Below are positions 24,301 to 32,691 of a stretch of DNA of 64,000 nucleotides, one piece after another. The notes beneath the pieces are model-generated. The model had not been told where the DNA came from. It was given only the letters and a program-made list of their open reading frames with translations, and did no database searches. The stretch is from Streptomyces sp. SJL17-4 (GTDB lineage Bacteria > Actinomycetota > Actinomycetes > Streptomycetales > Streptomycetaceae), in assembly GCF_036826855.1 (NCBI RefSeq), contig NZ_CP104578.1, forward strand, positions 1,550,001-1,614,000. Direction: 5' to 3'. The translations under genes were made by a program, and so were the position numbers. The first letter of the stretch is position 1. Every line of letters starts with the position of its first letter.

Positions 24301-26361
24301 TCAGTTCGGTCGCATCCTGAACTCATAGGCGTCCGGCAGGAGTTCGTCGGTGATCCGGGCCCAGAGCTCGCCGAGGATCTCGGCGCCCTCGCGCAGGTCC
24401 GCGACTTCGAAGCCCGCGTCAAAAACGGCACGGGCCTCGTCCGGGCGGCCCTCGGCGAGCAGCAGCCGGACTTCGAGCAGCCGGAAGGCCCCGCGCCGCC
24501 GGACGGAATCCGGCAGCCGGTGCCAGAGGGTCCGGGCCCGGTCGGGCCGGTCGACGGCGAGGAGCGCGTCGAGGGCCTCGCGGCCGAGGGCGACGACGAC
24601 GGCCGTTGCCCCGTCGCGATCGGCACCCGCATCCGTCACGTCGTGGTCGGTGAGGGCCTCCGCGCCGCCCCCCGTCGCCTCGTGGTCGGTGAAGGCCTCC
24701 GTGAAGTGCTCGGCGGCTCGTTCCGGGTGGCCGTCCTCCCGGTCGGCGACGGCCAGGCAGTACAGCAGGGGCCAGCGCGTGGTCGCCTCCTTGAGTCCCC
24801 GCTCCCAGCTCCGTACCGCCTGCGCCCGGTCACCGGCGTGCCACTGGGCGATGCCGAGCTGGTACTCGGTGGTGGGGTCGGCGGGGGCGGTCTCCAGCAT
24901 GTCCCGCCAGGCGGACGCGACCAGCGGCGCGACCAGGGGTACGGCAGCCGGCGCGGTCTGCGGCGGGGTCCGGGCCGCACGGGGTGCCGCGCTCTTCGTC
25001 GGGGGTGGCAGGACGCCGGTGCGGAGCAGTTCCCGCCAGGGTTCCTGCTCGGGTCCGAGCGTCGACTCCGGGAACGGCGTGCCGGGCAACTCGTATGCCG
25101 CACGCAGGACTTCGAGCGCTCCCCAGCCGGATCCGGTCGCGAGGACCTCGTCCGGCGCGAGGTCGGCCGCCCCCTCCCGCCAGGCCGTGTACGCGGCGTC
25201 GACATCGGCCCGGGGCAGCGCGGCGGACAGGCTGCGCTCGACGTCGGCACGGGCGGCGGTCCAGTCGTCGCCGAGCGCCGCCGTGGGGTCGGCGGCGAGC
25301 GGCCCGTACGCCTCGAGCCAGCTGAACTCCGCGCCGCCCGCGAGCTCCAGGTGTTCCAGTTGGGTACGGGCGAGCCCGGCCTGGATCTCGGCGTAGCCGG
25401 GGGTGCCGGGTTCCGTCAGCCATTCCTGCCAGCGCCGGCCGCCGCGCCCGGTGCCCCACACGAAGAGCTTGCGGCCGCGCAGCGGATCGGTGGAGGTCTG
25501 GACGAGTCCGCTGCCGTCCGCGTCGAGGGCGGCGATCCAGCGGCGCTGCCCCTCGGGCAGGTCGTAGAACCAGTCGGCGGCGTGTGTGCTGTTCAGCGGG
25601 TACGTGCGGTCGGTGCCGTCCTCGGTGACCGGTACGGGGACCCGGCTCAGGCCGCGCTCGTAGCCGTGGTGCCAGGCGGATTCGGCGGGCGCGAGGACGC
25701 GGCGGTCCTCGGGGACGGCGATGTTGGACCACCAGTAGACGGGGGCGGGGCGCTCGTGGGGATTGCGGATGCGGACCCCGACGTACAGGAAGTCGGAGCC
25801 CTCCGGGAGCCAGAGGTCGACCTGGAAGGGGAGGTCGCGGAGCCGTTCCCACTCCCAGAGACGGAGCATCGGCCCGCCGTCGGGCGCGCGGACGGTCGCC
25901 GCGTGGAGGGGCGAGCAGGACAGGGCGGTGTGGCCGGTGGCCCCGATGTTCCACTCGACACCGCCGGAGAACCAGGCGCCGTTGAGGGCGAAGGCGGCGG
26001 GCTGGAACACCGGGTTGCGGTAGAGGAGTTCGCGTCCGGTGGGCTTGTGGTGGAGGGAGTGGACGCGGCCGCCGAGACCGGGCAGCACGGTCACCCGGAG
26101 CCGGTCGTTCTCGATCACGATCGTGTCGAGGTCCGCGGGCCTGCGCTCGCGGCCGTAGCCGTCGCGCACGGGAGCGGGGAGCAGGCTGCGCAGCGGATCC
26201 CGGCCGATGCTCCGGGCCATGTCGCGCGGGAGTTCCGCGAGGGTCCTCGGGTCGACCGCGTGGGCCCCGGCGCCGGCGGGGGCCCGCAGTGCGGGAAGAG
26301 GGTTGTCCGGGCCCAAGGGGGCGGCGGGCAGCGTCAGTACGGCACGTCGTACGGTCGTCAT
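24301..26361 (-). CDS. DUF5107 domain protein with C-terminal TPR-like region
   Basis: The protein has 686 residues. The N-terminal half has the DUF5107 pattern, which resembles the aldose-epimerase/galactose-mutarotase beta-sandwich: NDRLRVTVLPGLGGRVHSL, GGVEWNIGATGHTA, LRLWEWERL, YVGVRIRNPHERPAPVYWWSN and GTGRGGRRWQEWL. The C-terminal third (about 470-686) contains helical, tetratricopeptide-like units such as EYQLGIAQWHAGDRAQAVRSW and LLYCLAVADREDGHPERAAEHF. It is cytoplasmic by the absence of a signal peptide. A role in carbohydrate metabolism is suggested by the fold only. ATG 26361 has a weak ribosome-binding site. Confidence 0.82.
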   Translation of the reverse strand: MTTVRRAVLTLPAAPLGPDNPLPALRAPAGAGAHAVDPRTLAELPRDMARSIGRDPLRSLLPAPVRDGYGRERRPADLDTIVIENDRLRVTVLPGLGGRVHSLHHKPTGRELLYRNPVFQPAAFALNGAWFSGGVEWNIGATGHTALSCSPLHAATVRAPDGGPMLRLWEWERLRDLPFQVDLWLPEGSDFLYVGVRIRNPHERPAPVYWWSNIAVPEDRRVLAPAESAWHHGYERGLSRVPVPVTEDGTDRTYPLNSTHAADWFYDLPEGQRRWIAALDADGSGLVQTSTDPLRGRKLFVWGTGRGGRRWQEWLTEPGTPGYAEIQAGLARTQLEHLELAGGAEFSWLEAYGPLAADPTAALGDDWTAARADVERSLSAALPRADVDAAYTAWREGAADLAPDEVLATGSGWGALEVLRAAYELPGTPFPESTLGPEQEPWRELLRTGVLPPPTKSAAPRAARTPPQTAPAAVPLVAPLVASAWRDMLETAPADPTTEYQLGIAQWHAGDRAQAVRSWERGLKEATTRWPLLYCLAVADREDGHPERAAEHFTEAFTDHEATGGGAEALTDHDVTDAGADRDGATAVVVALGREALDALLAVDRPDRARTLWHRLPDSVRRRGAFRLLEVRLLLAEGRPDEARAVFDAGFEVADLREGAEILGELWARITDELLPDAYEFRMRPN

Positions 26362-26541
26362 CGCCCCATGGAACACGCCCGGGGGCCTTCCTGACCAGGG
26401 GTTCTCCGCGTCGGGCTGCGGCCGGTCCGGGGGCGCGGGGACGGCCGGGAATTCCCGGCGGATCGGACGGCCGCCGCCGTAGGGTGGAGGGTCGGCGCGC
26501 CGTCGGGCGGCCGGAGAACCAGGGCGCAGGGAGTACGAGGA

Positions 26542-26874
26542 ATGGGCACGCAGCACACCTACCGGGTCATCGTGCGCGGCACGTTCGACGGTCTGTCGGA
26601 GGAGAGCCGGGCCCGGCTGCTCGCCGAGGTGGACGGGCACGGGCTGACCGCGATGCAGTTCACGGAGGAGGGCTCGCTGAGCTACGACCGGACGCTGAAG
26701 CACTTCTCGTACCGCCTGGTCGTCGTCTCCGACGCCGAGGACGGCGAGGAGATGGCGGGCGCGATCGCGGAGGACCGGGTGGAGACCGCGCTCGGGGAGC
26801 TCGGGCACGGGTACAGGGCGCTGCGGTCGACGGTGACCGACCTCGACACGATGAAGATCAACTACAAGCGCTGA
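26542..26874 (+). CDS. DUF6204 family protein
   Basis: The protein has 110 residues and ATG 26542 is preceded by GGGAG and GAGGA. The sequence (TYRVIVRGTFDGLSEESRARLL, FSYRLVVVSDAEDGEE, ALRSTVTDLDTMKINYK) matches the small actinobacterial family annotated DUF6204, which looks like a ferredoxin-like alpha/beta fold. Function is unknown. It is divergent from the DUF5107 gene, with 180 bases between the starts. Confidence 0.75.
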   Translation: MGTQHTYRVIVRGTFDGLSEESRARLLAEVDGHGLTAMQFTEEGSLSYDRTLKHFSYRLVVVSDAEDGEEMAGAIAEDRVETALGELGHGYRALRSTVTDLDTMKINYKR

Positions 26875-26941
26875 GCGAGCCGGGTCAGGGCATGGGGTAC
26901 GGGGGGCGGGGTACGGGGGGCGGGGTACGGAGGCGGAGTGC

Positions 26942-27292
26942 TCAGCGCCGCGCCATGCGCACCCGGGGCGGGCAGCTCTCCCCCTTCCGTACGACTCCGA
27001 TCATGACGGTGGTGCGGCGGTCGAGGCCCGTGCCGGCCGCCGGGTACTGCGTGACGACCCGCCACCGCGGCGGCCAGATCACCCGCCGGTCCCGCCCGCT
27101 CACATCGTGGACGTCGAGCCGGGTGCGGCGGTCCAGCCGGGTGAAGACCCGCCACAGGCCGCGGCCGAGGAAGTCGGGCACCGGGCGGGTCCCGACGCCG
27201 TCGTCGGCCGCGGCGGCCTCCTCCGTCGACGTGACGGCGACGGCCGCGAGCGCGAGGACGGCGCCCGCCCCCAGGACGGCGCGCCGCTTCAC
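26942..27292 (-). CDS. Secreted PASTA-like hypothetical protein
   Basis: The protein has 116 residues. A short signal peptide (MKRRAVLGAGAVLALAAVAV) is followed by a single domain (VPDFLGRGLWRVFTRLDRRTRLDVHDVSG ... VVTQYPAAGTGLDRRTTVMIGVV, quoted in part). The P.F.G.....A...., Q.P..G and V.I.V pattern is like one PASTA unit, though diverged. The start GTG 27292 overlaps the LapA stop codon as GTGA, with GGAGG five bases upstream, so the two genes are translationally coupled. A cell-wall role would fit a PASTA-like domain, but this is inference. Confidence 0.65.
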   Translation of the reverse strand: MKRRAVLGAGAVLALAAVAVTSTEEAAAADDGVGTRPVPDFLGRGLWRVFTRLDRRTRLDVHDVSGRDRRVIWPPRWRVVTQYPAAGTGLDRRTTVMIGVVRKGESCPPRVRMARR

Positions 27293-27540
27293 TTCCACCT
27301 CCGCGCCGCGACGTAGAAACCGCAGGCGGCGCCGATGAGCGCGGTCGCGAGCAGGGCCAGATAGAGCGGCATGGACACCTCGGGGATCAGGAGCCGGATC
27401 TTGACCTGCCCGGTGTTCTGGAAGATGAGGACCAGGGTGACGACGGCGAGCGCGGCCATCCCGATCCGGCCCGGGGTGAGGGCTTCGGTGAACCGGGACC
27501 TGCCCCCGCCCGCTGTCCGTGACGCCTCTTTGGGACTCAT
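27289..27540 (-). CDS. LapA family (DUF1049) small membrane protein
   Basis: The protein has 83 residues with two membrane helices (GMAALAVVTLVLIFQNTG and MPLYLALLATALIGAACGFYVA) and the linking sequence QNTGQVKIRLLIPEVSMPL. The Q-N-x-x-x-V...F/L pattern is diagnostic of the LapA/DUF1049 domain. The start ATG 27540 follows GGAGGAG. In E. coli relatives, LapA helps to control lipopolysaccharide assembly; in actinobacteria the role is unknown. It is the first gene of a two-gene coupled unit. Confidence 0.8.
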   Translation of the reverse strand: MSPKEASRTAGGGRSRFTEALTPGRIGMAALAVVTLVLIFQNTGQVKIRLLIPEVSMPLYLALLATALIGAACGFYVAARRWK

Positions 27541-27650
27541 GCCCGGCCCTCTCCTCCGTCGTGCCGTCGGTCGTACCCGGCCGCAGCCGTGGGACCAGAA
27601 TGAGGTGAGCGGAGCCTCACCGTGACGGCGAGGAGAGCCGGACGGGTGAC

Positions 27651-27678
27651 TTGTCAGACAACGTGGGGCGACTACCGT
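27651..27678 (+). promoter_or_regulatory. gntR promoter with palindromic operator over the -35
   Basis: TTGTCAGACAA (27651-27661) is a palindrome around a central A. Its left half, TTGTCA, doubles as a -35 hexamer, spaced 16 bases from TACCGT (27673-27678). The GTC-A-GAC core fits the general GntR-family operator pattern GTM-N-KAC. Autoregulation by the gene that follows is therefore likely. Confidence 0.6.
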
Positions 27679-27718
27679 GGTGCCGGACAGCGTCGGAGCA
27701 TCGAGACGAGGAGCGACC

Positions 27719-28480
27719 GTGGCGGTCAGCGGACAGCGGCGGCGACCGGTCGTGGCGCTCTACGAGCGGATCGCGGACGCCGTCCACGACGGCACCTACC
27801 CGCCGGGCTCGACGCTCCCCTCCGAGCCGAAGCTCGCCGCCGAGCTGGGCGTGAGCCGGCCCGCCCTGCGCGAGGCGCTCCTGCTGCTCCAGGAGGACGG
27901 TCTGCTGACCGTACGCCGTGGGGTGGGCCGGACGGTCAACGACCGGCCGCCCCGGCGCGGGTTCGAGCACGTCCAGCCGCTCGAGGAACTGATCGGCGCG
28001 GGGACGCCGCTGCGGGTGCGGGCGCTGCTGCGGACGGTCGAGGAGCCGACCGACTTCACCACCCAGCACCTGCTGGCCCCAGCCCGCGCGGAGCTGCGGT
28101 TCTGGGAATCCGTGCTGACCGGGGAGGGCACGGCGGCGGCGCTCAGCCATGAGTGGGCGGCGGCGGACGAGCTCCTCGACCGGGTGCACCCGGAGTTCGC
28201 CCGGTCCCTGCGGGCGACGGAGGCGCGCACCGGGCGCGGGCCCGCCGTCTCCATGCTCTCGGTCCTGCTCGGCGCCTCGCGGGAGACGGCGCTCACCGCG
28301 CACAGCGGCATCACGGCGACGCTGCTCGGGCGGCGGCGCGGGGACCAGCTGGGGCGGCCCGCGGACACTCCCGCCGTGCTGGTCACCCAGGTCGTCCGGG
28401 TCGGCGAGACCCCGGTCCTGGCCGCCAAGCACATGCTCCCGACGGGCGCCCCGGCGCTGCCCGTCCTCCAGTCCCACTAG
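27719..28480 (+). CDS. GntR family (HutC/UTRA-type) transcriptional regulator
   Basis: The protein has 253 residues and starts at GTG 27719, five bases after GAGGAG. The winged helix is near residues 10-75: [20 protein letters not shown], then [20 protein letters not shown], then [15 protein letters not shown]. The C-terminal 170 residues have the UTRA-like ligand-binding pattern. The conserved arginine that usually follows the wing, and the final strand ([20 protein letters not shown]), are recognisable. It is followed by adenosine deaminase, and both share the same palindrome, so a purine-related or nucleoside effector is plausible. Confidence 0.85.
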   Translation: MAVSGQRRRPVVALYERIADAVHDGTYPPGSTLPSEPKLAAELGVSRPALREALLLLQEDGLLTVRRGVGRTVNDRPPRRGFEHVQPLEELIGAGTPLRVRALLRTVEEPTDFTTQHLLAPARAELRFWESVLTGEGTAAALSHEWAAADELLDRVHPEFARSLRATEARTGRGPAVSMLSVLLGASRETALTAHSGITATLLGRRRGDQLGRPADTPAVLVTQVVRVGETPVLAAKHMLPTGAPALPVLQSH

Positions 28481-28530
28481 GAGCCGTCGGGCCCTCTGGG
28501 GCTCCCACCGCACCTCATCCCAGGACCCCC

Positions 28531-28599
28531 GCCTTCTCCAGCACCCCCGTCGCGCCTTCTCCAGGACCCCCGTCGCACCTTCTCCAGGACCCCCGTCGC
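28531..28599. repeat. Three tandem 23-bp repeats
   Basis: Copies at 28531-28553, 28554-28576 and 28577-28599 share CCTTCTCCAG[CG]ACCCCCGTCG. A decayed partial copy precedes them. They lie between the gntR stop codon and the deaminase promoter. The function is unknown. Confidence 0.75.
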
Positions 28600-28642
28600 G
28601 CCCCCTGTCGGGCCCGTCACAGCGGGCCCCTCCCCCGTGGCG

Positions 28643-28673
28643 TACACTTCCCCGCCATGCACTTGTCTGACAA
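28643..28673 (+). promoter_or_regulatory. Adenosine deaminase -10 element and in-gene operator
   Basis: TACACT (28643-28648) lies eight bases upstream of ATG 28657, the spacing expected of a leaderless transcript. TTGTCTGACAA (28663-28673), the same palindrome as at the gntR promoter, begins six bases into the coding sequence, just downstream of the predicted transcription start. There is no ribosome-binding site. Confidence 0.55.
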
Positions 28674-29760
28674 CCCTGCCACGCCTGCCGCCGCCACCGT
28701 CTCCGAGTGGATCCGCCGGGCCCCCAAGGCCGTCCTCCACGACCACCTCGACGGTGGGCTGCGCGCCGCGACCATCGTCGAGCTGGCACGGGAGTGCGGC
28801 TACACCGCGCTGCCGACCGAGGACCCGGCCGCGCTCGCGGTCTGGTTCCGGGACGCGGCCGACTCCGGTTCGCTGGAGCGCTACCTGGAGACGTTCGCCC
28901 ACACCTGCGCGGTGATGCAGACCCGCGAGGCGCTCACGCGCATCGCGGCCGAGTGCGCCGAGGACCTGGCGGCGGACGGTGTCGTCTACGCCGAGATCCG
29001 CTATGCCCCCGAGCAGCACCTGGAGGGCGGCCTGACCCTCGACGAGGTCGTCGAGGCCGTCAACGACGGTTTCCGCGAGGGCGAGCGCCGCTCCGGCGGC
29101 CGTATCACCGTCCGTACCCTCCTCACGGGCATGCGCCACACGGACCGCTCGCTGGAGATCGCGCAGCTCACGGTCGCGCACCGGGACAAGGGCGTGGCCG
29201 GCTTCGACATCGCCGGCGGCGAGATCGGCAACCCGCCGGCCCGCCACCTCCCCGCCTTCCAGCACCTGAAGCGGGAGAACTGCCACTTCACGATCCACGC
29301 GGGCGAGGCCGTCGGCGCGGAGTCGATCCACGAGGCCGTGCAGGTCTGCGGCACCGAGCGGATCGGCCACGGCGTGCGGATCACCGACGACATCGCCGAG
29401 GACGGCACGCTGGGCCGGCTCGCCTCGTACGTCCGGGACAACCGCATCGCCCTGGAGGTCTGCCCGACGTCCAACCTCCAGACGGGCGCCGCGAAGGACT
29501 ACGCCTCGCACCCGATCGACGAGCTGCGCCGCCTGGGCTTCCGGATCACGCTCAACACGGACAACCGGCTGGTCTCCGGCACCACCATGAGCGAGGAGTT
29601 CCAGCACATGGTGGACGCCTTCGGTTACGGCCCGGAGGTCTTCGAGGAGTTCACGGTCGCCGCGCTGGAGGCCGCCTTCCTGCCGCTGCCGGAGCGGCAG
29701 CGGCTGATCGACCAGGTCGTCCGCCCGGGGTACGCGACGCTCCGGGCCGTGTCGGTCTAA
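28657..29760 (+). CDS. add: Adenosine deaminase
   Basis: This 367-residue protein converts adenosine (and deoxyadenosine) to inosine in purine salvage. The metal-ligand motif HDHLDGG (His28, His30) is present. The catalytic Glu and metal His appear in FTIHAGE (His214, Glu217), His238 in IGHGVRI, and an Asp in LNTDN (Asp302); the usual TDDP reads TDNR, as in some actinobacterial paralogues. It is cytoplasmic. ATG 28657 has no ribosome-binding site and is probably used as a leaderless start. The stop codon TAA (29758-29760) overlaps the convergent hydrolase gene's stop codon. Aminodeoxyfutalosine or adenine-type substrates cannot be excluded. Confidence 0.85.
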   Translation: MHLSDNPATPAAATVSEWIRRAPKAVLHDHLDGGLRAATIVELARECGYTALPTEDPAALAVWFRDAADSGSLERYLETFAHTCAVMQTREALTRIAAECAEDLAADGVVYAEIRYAPEQHLEGGLTLDEVVEAVNDGFREGERRSGGRITVRTLLTGMRHTDRSLEIAQLTVAHRDKGVAGFDIAGGEIGNPPARHLPAFQHLKRENCHFTIHAGEAVGAESIHEAVQVCGTERIGHGVRITDDIAEDGTLGRLASYVRDNRIALEVCPTSNLQTGAAKDYASHPIDELRRLGFRITLNTDNRLVSGTTMSEEFQHMVDAFGYGPEVFEEFTVAALEAAFLPLPERQRLIDQVVRPGYATLRAVSV

Positions 29761-31526
29761 CCGACCCGCCCCTGGATCAGCGGCAGTTCCAGCGTCCCCG
29801 GGTCACCGGGGGCGCCGGAGACGGTCACCGGCTTGATGCCGCGATTGCCGGAGTACGCCGTGTCGCTCGCCGCGATCACCAGCTCCAGCCGGTGGCCGGT
29901 CTCGTAGCGGTGGGCGACGCCGGGCAGCTCGACCGTGAAGGGGCGGGTGACGTCCGGCACCCGCACCGGTGCGACGAGACGGTTGACCAGGGTCTTGGTG
30001 CCGTCGGGGGCGATGTCGTAGAGCTTGGCGAAGAGCACGAGCTTGTCGGCGGCGTCGCCGGAGCCCTGTACGCGCTCGGTGGCCGGTGAGTCCACCTTCA
30101 GGGTGGCCTTCGGGGCGCCGACGAGGTCGACGGGCGCGGTGAGCGGGGCGCTGGTCCAGCCGAGGTAGGTGCCCGGGGTGTCGTACGGTCGCGGGTCGGG
30201 CAGTCCGATCGTCCCGGCGAGCGAGGACTCGGAGTGGCTCGTCGGGATCAGCCAGTTGCTGTACGTCCGCGAGCCCCGGGCGACCTTCGTGCGGTTGTCG
30301 ACGAGCTTGCCGTCGCCGGAGAGGTACAGCCGCTGGCTGAGCGCCGGCACCCGGGCGGCGGTGCCGTAGCCGCTCTGCCAGTCGCGGTACCAGGCGAAGG
30401 CGGGCCCGGTGTCCGCGCTCGGGTTCTTCCGCAGATACCGGTCGAACCAGCCGAGGATCCGCTGTCCGACGTAGCTTCCCTCCAGGTTGCCCTGTCCCAG
30501 GTCGAGCTCGCCCGGCTTCTGGCCGCCGCTGTGGCCCCAGGACTGCCAGATCATCCGGGTGTCGACACCGCGCTCGCGGAGCCGGTCGTAGGTGGCGCGC
30601 GCCTCGTTGAGGTTGAAGAGGGTGTCGGCCTGGCCCTGGACGATCAGGGTGGGGGCGGTGATCCGGTCGACGTACGAGACCGGGGAGACGCTGCGGGCGT
30701 AGGCGAGCATCTTCTCGGTCTCGGCCTGGGGGTAACGGCCGGAGTTGAGGAGCCGCACGGTGTCGCAGGCGTCGGTGACGAAGTGCAGACAGCGGAGTGA
30801 GTTGATCCGGCTGGGGTCGAGGGAGGGCACGAGCAACGGCTGTCCCTCGCCCATCAGGTAGAAGCCGTTCGCCCACTGCCACTTGAAGACGCCGGGGGTG
30901 GCACGGTCGGCGGCGTTGGGGGCGAGGGAGTAGGCGAGGTCGTTCCAGGTGATGAGGGGGACGAGGGCGTCGATACGGGGGTCGACGGAGGCGGCGGCGA
31001 GCTGTACGGCCCCGCCGTAGGAGCCGCCGATCATGCCGACGCGCGGGTCGCCCGCGCCGTCCCGGGTGACGAAGTCGGCGCGGGTACCGTCGTCGGCGGG
31101 CCGGCTGCCGGCGAGGAAGTCGACGAGCCGGGCGGCGGCCCGGCCGTCGGTCTCGGGGTCGTCGAGGGAGATCAGACAGCCGGACGCGCCGAAGCCGAGG
31201 CCGGAGTAGACGAGACCCACGTAGCCGCGTTCGGCGAAGGCCCTGCCGATGGCGTCGGTGGAACCGTCGCTCTTGCTGCCGCCGAAGCCGTTGGTGGCGA
31301 GGACGGCGGGCGCGGGATGCCCGGCGTCCACCCCGGCGGGCCGGTAGAGGTCGGCGTCGACGACACAACTCCGCCCGCCCGCCTCGACGGTGAACCTCAG
31401 TGGGGTGACGCTGTACGCGACCTCGGCACCGCTCGCGGGCGCGGCGAGCGTCAGCGGCCCGGCGAGTGCGGCGGCTCCGGCGACGAGCGCGAGGGCCTTG
31501 CGGGATCGGGGCACGGCACGGGACAC
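29757..31526 (-). CDS. Secreted CocE/NonD family hydrolase (S15 X-Pro dipeptidyl-peptidase-like)
   Basis: The protein has 589 residues. The start GTG 31526 is five bases after GGAGG. It has a signal peptide ([28 protein letters not shown]). The alpha/beta-hydrolase domain has the nucleophile in GMIGGSYGG (Ser169), a later Asp in [10 protein letters not shown], and a His in SWGHSGG. The C-terminal X-Pro dipeptidyl-peptidase jellyroll domain ([51 protein letters not shown]) closes the protein. It is likely an extracellular peptidase or esterase. It lies 188 bases downstream of the peptidase operon on the same strand, with its own promoter. Confidence 0.85.
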   Translation of the reverse strand: MSRAVPRSRKALALVAGAAALAGPLTLAAPASGAEVAYSVTPLRFTVEAGGRSCVVDADLYRPAGVDAGHPAPAVLATNGFGGSKSDGSTDAIGRAFAERGYVGLVYSGLGFGASGCLISLDDPETDGRAAARLVDFLAGSRPADDGTRADFVTRDGAGDPRVGMIGGSYGGAVQLAAASVDPRIDALVPLITWNDLAYSLAPNAADRATPGVFKWQWANGFYLMGEGQPLLVPSLDPSRINSLRCLHFVTDACDTVRLLNSGRYPQAETEKMLAYARSVSPVSYVDRITAPTLIVQGQADTLFNLNEARATYDRLRERGVDTRMIWQSWGHSGGQKPGELDLGQGNLEGSYVGQRILGWFDRYLRKNPSADTGPAFAWYRDWQSGYGTAARVPALSQRLYLSGDGKLVDNRTKVARGSRTYSNWLIPTSHSESSLAGTIGLPDPRPYDTPGTYLGWTSAPLTAPVDLVGAPKATLKVDSPATERVQGSGDAADKLVLFAKLYDIAPDGTKTLVNRLVAPVRVPDVTRPFTVELPGVAHRYETGHRLELVIAASDTAYSGNRGIKPVTVSGAPGDPGTLELPLIQGRVG

Positions 31527-31600
31527 AGAGACCTCCACGCTGAGGACGACGCCGAGAGACCCACGACGCCTACCGCCTGGTAGGAACCCGGGCAGCGCCC

Positions 31601-31629
31601 ATGCTGTGACACGTGTAAGAACCCGTCAA
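31601..31629 (-). promoter_or_regulatory. Promoter of the secreted CocE/S15 hydrolase
   Basis: On the minus strand TTGACG (31624-31629) is separated by exactly 17 bases from CAGCAT (31601-31606), a fair sigma-70-type pair. A short hairpin, CCTACC-GCCT-GGTAGG (31569-31584), lies in the resulting 5' leader. Confidence 0.45.
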
Positions 31630-31713
31630 TGCGCCGGACGAAGGTTGTTGACGGAGATTCGGTGAAGGCCGTCGTGGAGGGACCCGGGCCGCCCGGGCCC
31701 CTCGTGCGCCCCT

Positions 31714-32691
31714 TCAGCGCAGGGCCGGGACGTCCAGGGTGAGGGTGTTCTTCTCCGTGTCCAGGACGCCTGATACGCCGAGCGGCATGGTCAGGGCCGT
31801 CTCGCTGTGGCCGAAGCCCAGCTCTTCGACGACCGGGACTCCGAGGTCACCGAGGCGGTCCGCGAGGACCGCTCGGATCTCCTCGTACGGGCCGCATTCC
31901 GCCCAGGAGCCGAGGGCGATGCCCGCGACGCCGTCGAGCCAGCCGGAGCGGAGGAGTTGGGTGAGGACGCGGTCCAGCCGGTACGGCTCTTCCCCGACGT
32001 CCTCCAGGAGCAGCAGCCCGCCGCGGGCCGAGGGGCGGGCGTGGGGGGTGCCGAGGTCGGATGCGAGGAGGCTGACGCAGCCGCCGAGTGTCACGCCCCG
32101 GGCGCGGCCCGGCGCCAGGGTCCGTGCGGTGTCCAGGCCGAGCGTCCGTACCGACTCGGGCTCGAACAGGGTGGCCCGCAGGGACTCCTGGGTGCGCGGG
32201 TCCGAGAGGAAGGTGCCCGCGGCGGTCATCGGGCCGTGCAGAGTGGCGTAGCCGGCCCGGACGGCGAAGGCCTCGTGCAGGGCGGTGACGTCGCTGTAGC
32301 CGACGAACGCCTTGGGCCCGGCCTCCCGGATCGCCCGCCAGTCGACGAGGTCGACCATGCGCTGTGCGCCGAATCCGCCGCGCGCGCAGAGCACGGCGGA
32401 CACCGAGGGGTCGCACCAGGCCTCGGTCAGGTCCCGGGCCCTGGCCCGGTCGGCGCCCGCGAGGTGGTCGAGGGTGGGGTGGGCGTCCAGGACGTGCGGG
32501 GCGACGACGGGGTCGAGGTCCCAGCCGCGGAGGACGGCGAGTCCCGCCCGCAGCCGCTCCTCGGGGACGGGTCCGCTGGGGGCGACGACGGCGACCCGGG
32601 CGCCGGGCCGCAGCCGCTCGGGCCGGGTGAGCGATCTGACGTGCGTCCGGGCCTCGGCCGGGGCGGGGAGGGCGATGTCGGGCGCCGTCAT
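31714..32691 (-). CDS. LD-carboxypeptidase (peptidase family S66)
   Basis: The protein has 325 residues. Family S66 enzymes remove the terminal D-Ala from muropeptide tetrapeptides, or cleave related L,D bonds (microcin immunity proteins belong here). ARVAVVAPSGPVPEERL opens the fold. The nucleophile elbow region VLCARGGFGAQRMVDLVDW and KAFVGYSDVTALH follow. The catalytic Glu lies in LLLLEDVGEEPYRLDR and the His in GFGHSETALTMPLG. The start ATG 32691 overlaps the stop of the upstream S9 peptidase as ATGA. There is no signal peptide, so action is cytoplasmic, fitting cell-wall peptide recycling. Confidence 0.85.
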   Translation of the reverse strand: MTAPDIALPAPAEARTHVRSLTRPERLRPGARVAVVAPSGPVPEERLRAGLAVLRGWDLDPVVAPHVLDAHPTLDHLAGADRARARDLTEAWCDPSVSAVLCARGGFGAQRMVDLVDWRAIREAGPKAFVGYSDVTALHEAFAVRAGYATLHGPMTAAGTFLSDPRTQESLRATLFEPESVRTLGLDTARTLAPGRARGVTLGGCVSLLASDLGTPHARPSARGGLLLLEDVGEEPYRLDRVLTQLLRSGWLDGVAGIALGSWAECGPYEEIRAVLADRLGDLGVPVVEELGFGHSETALTMPLGVSGVLDTEKNTLTLDVPALR

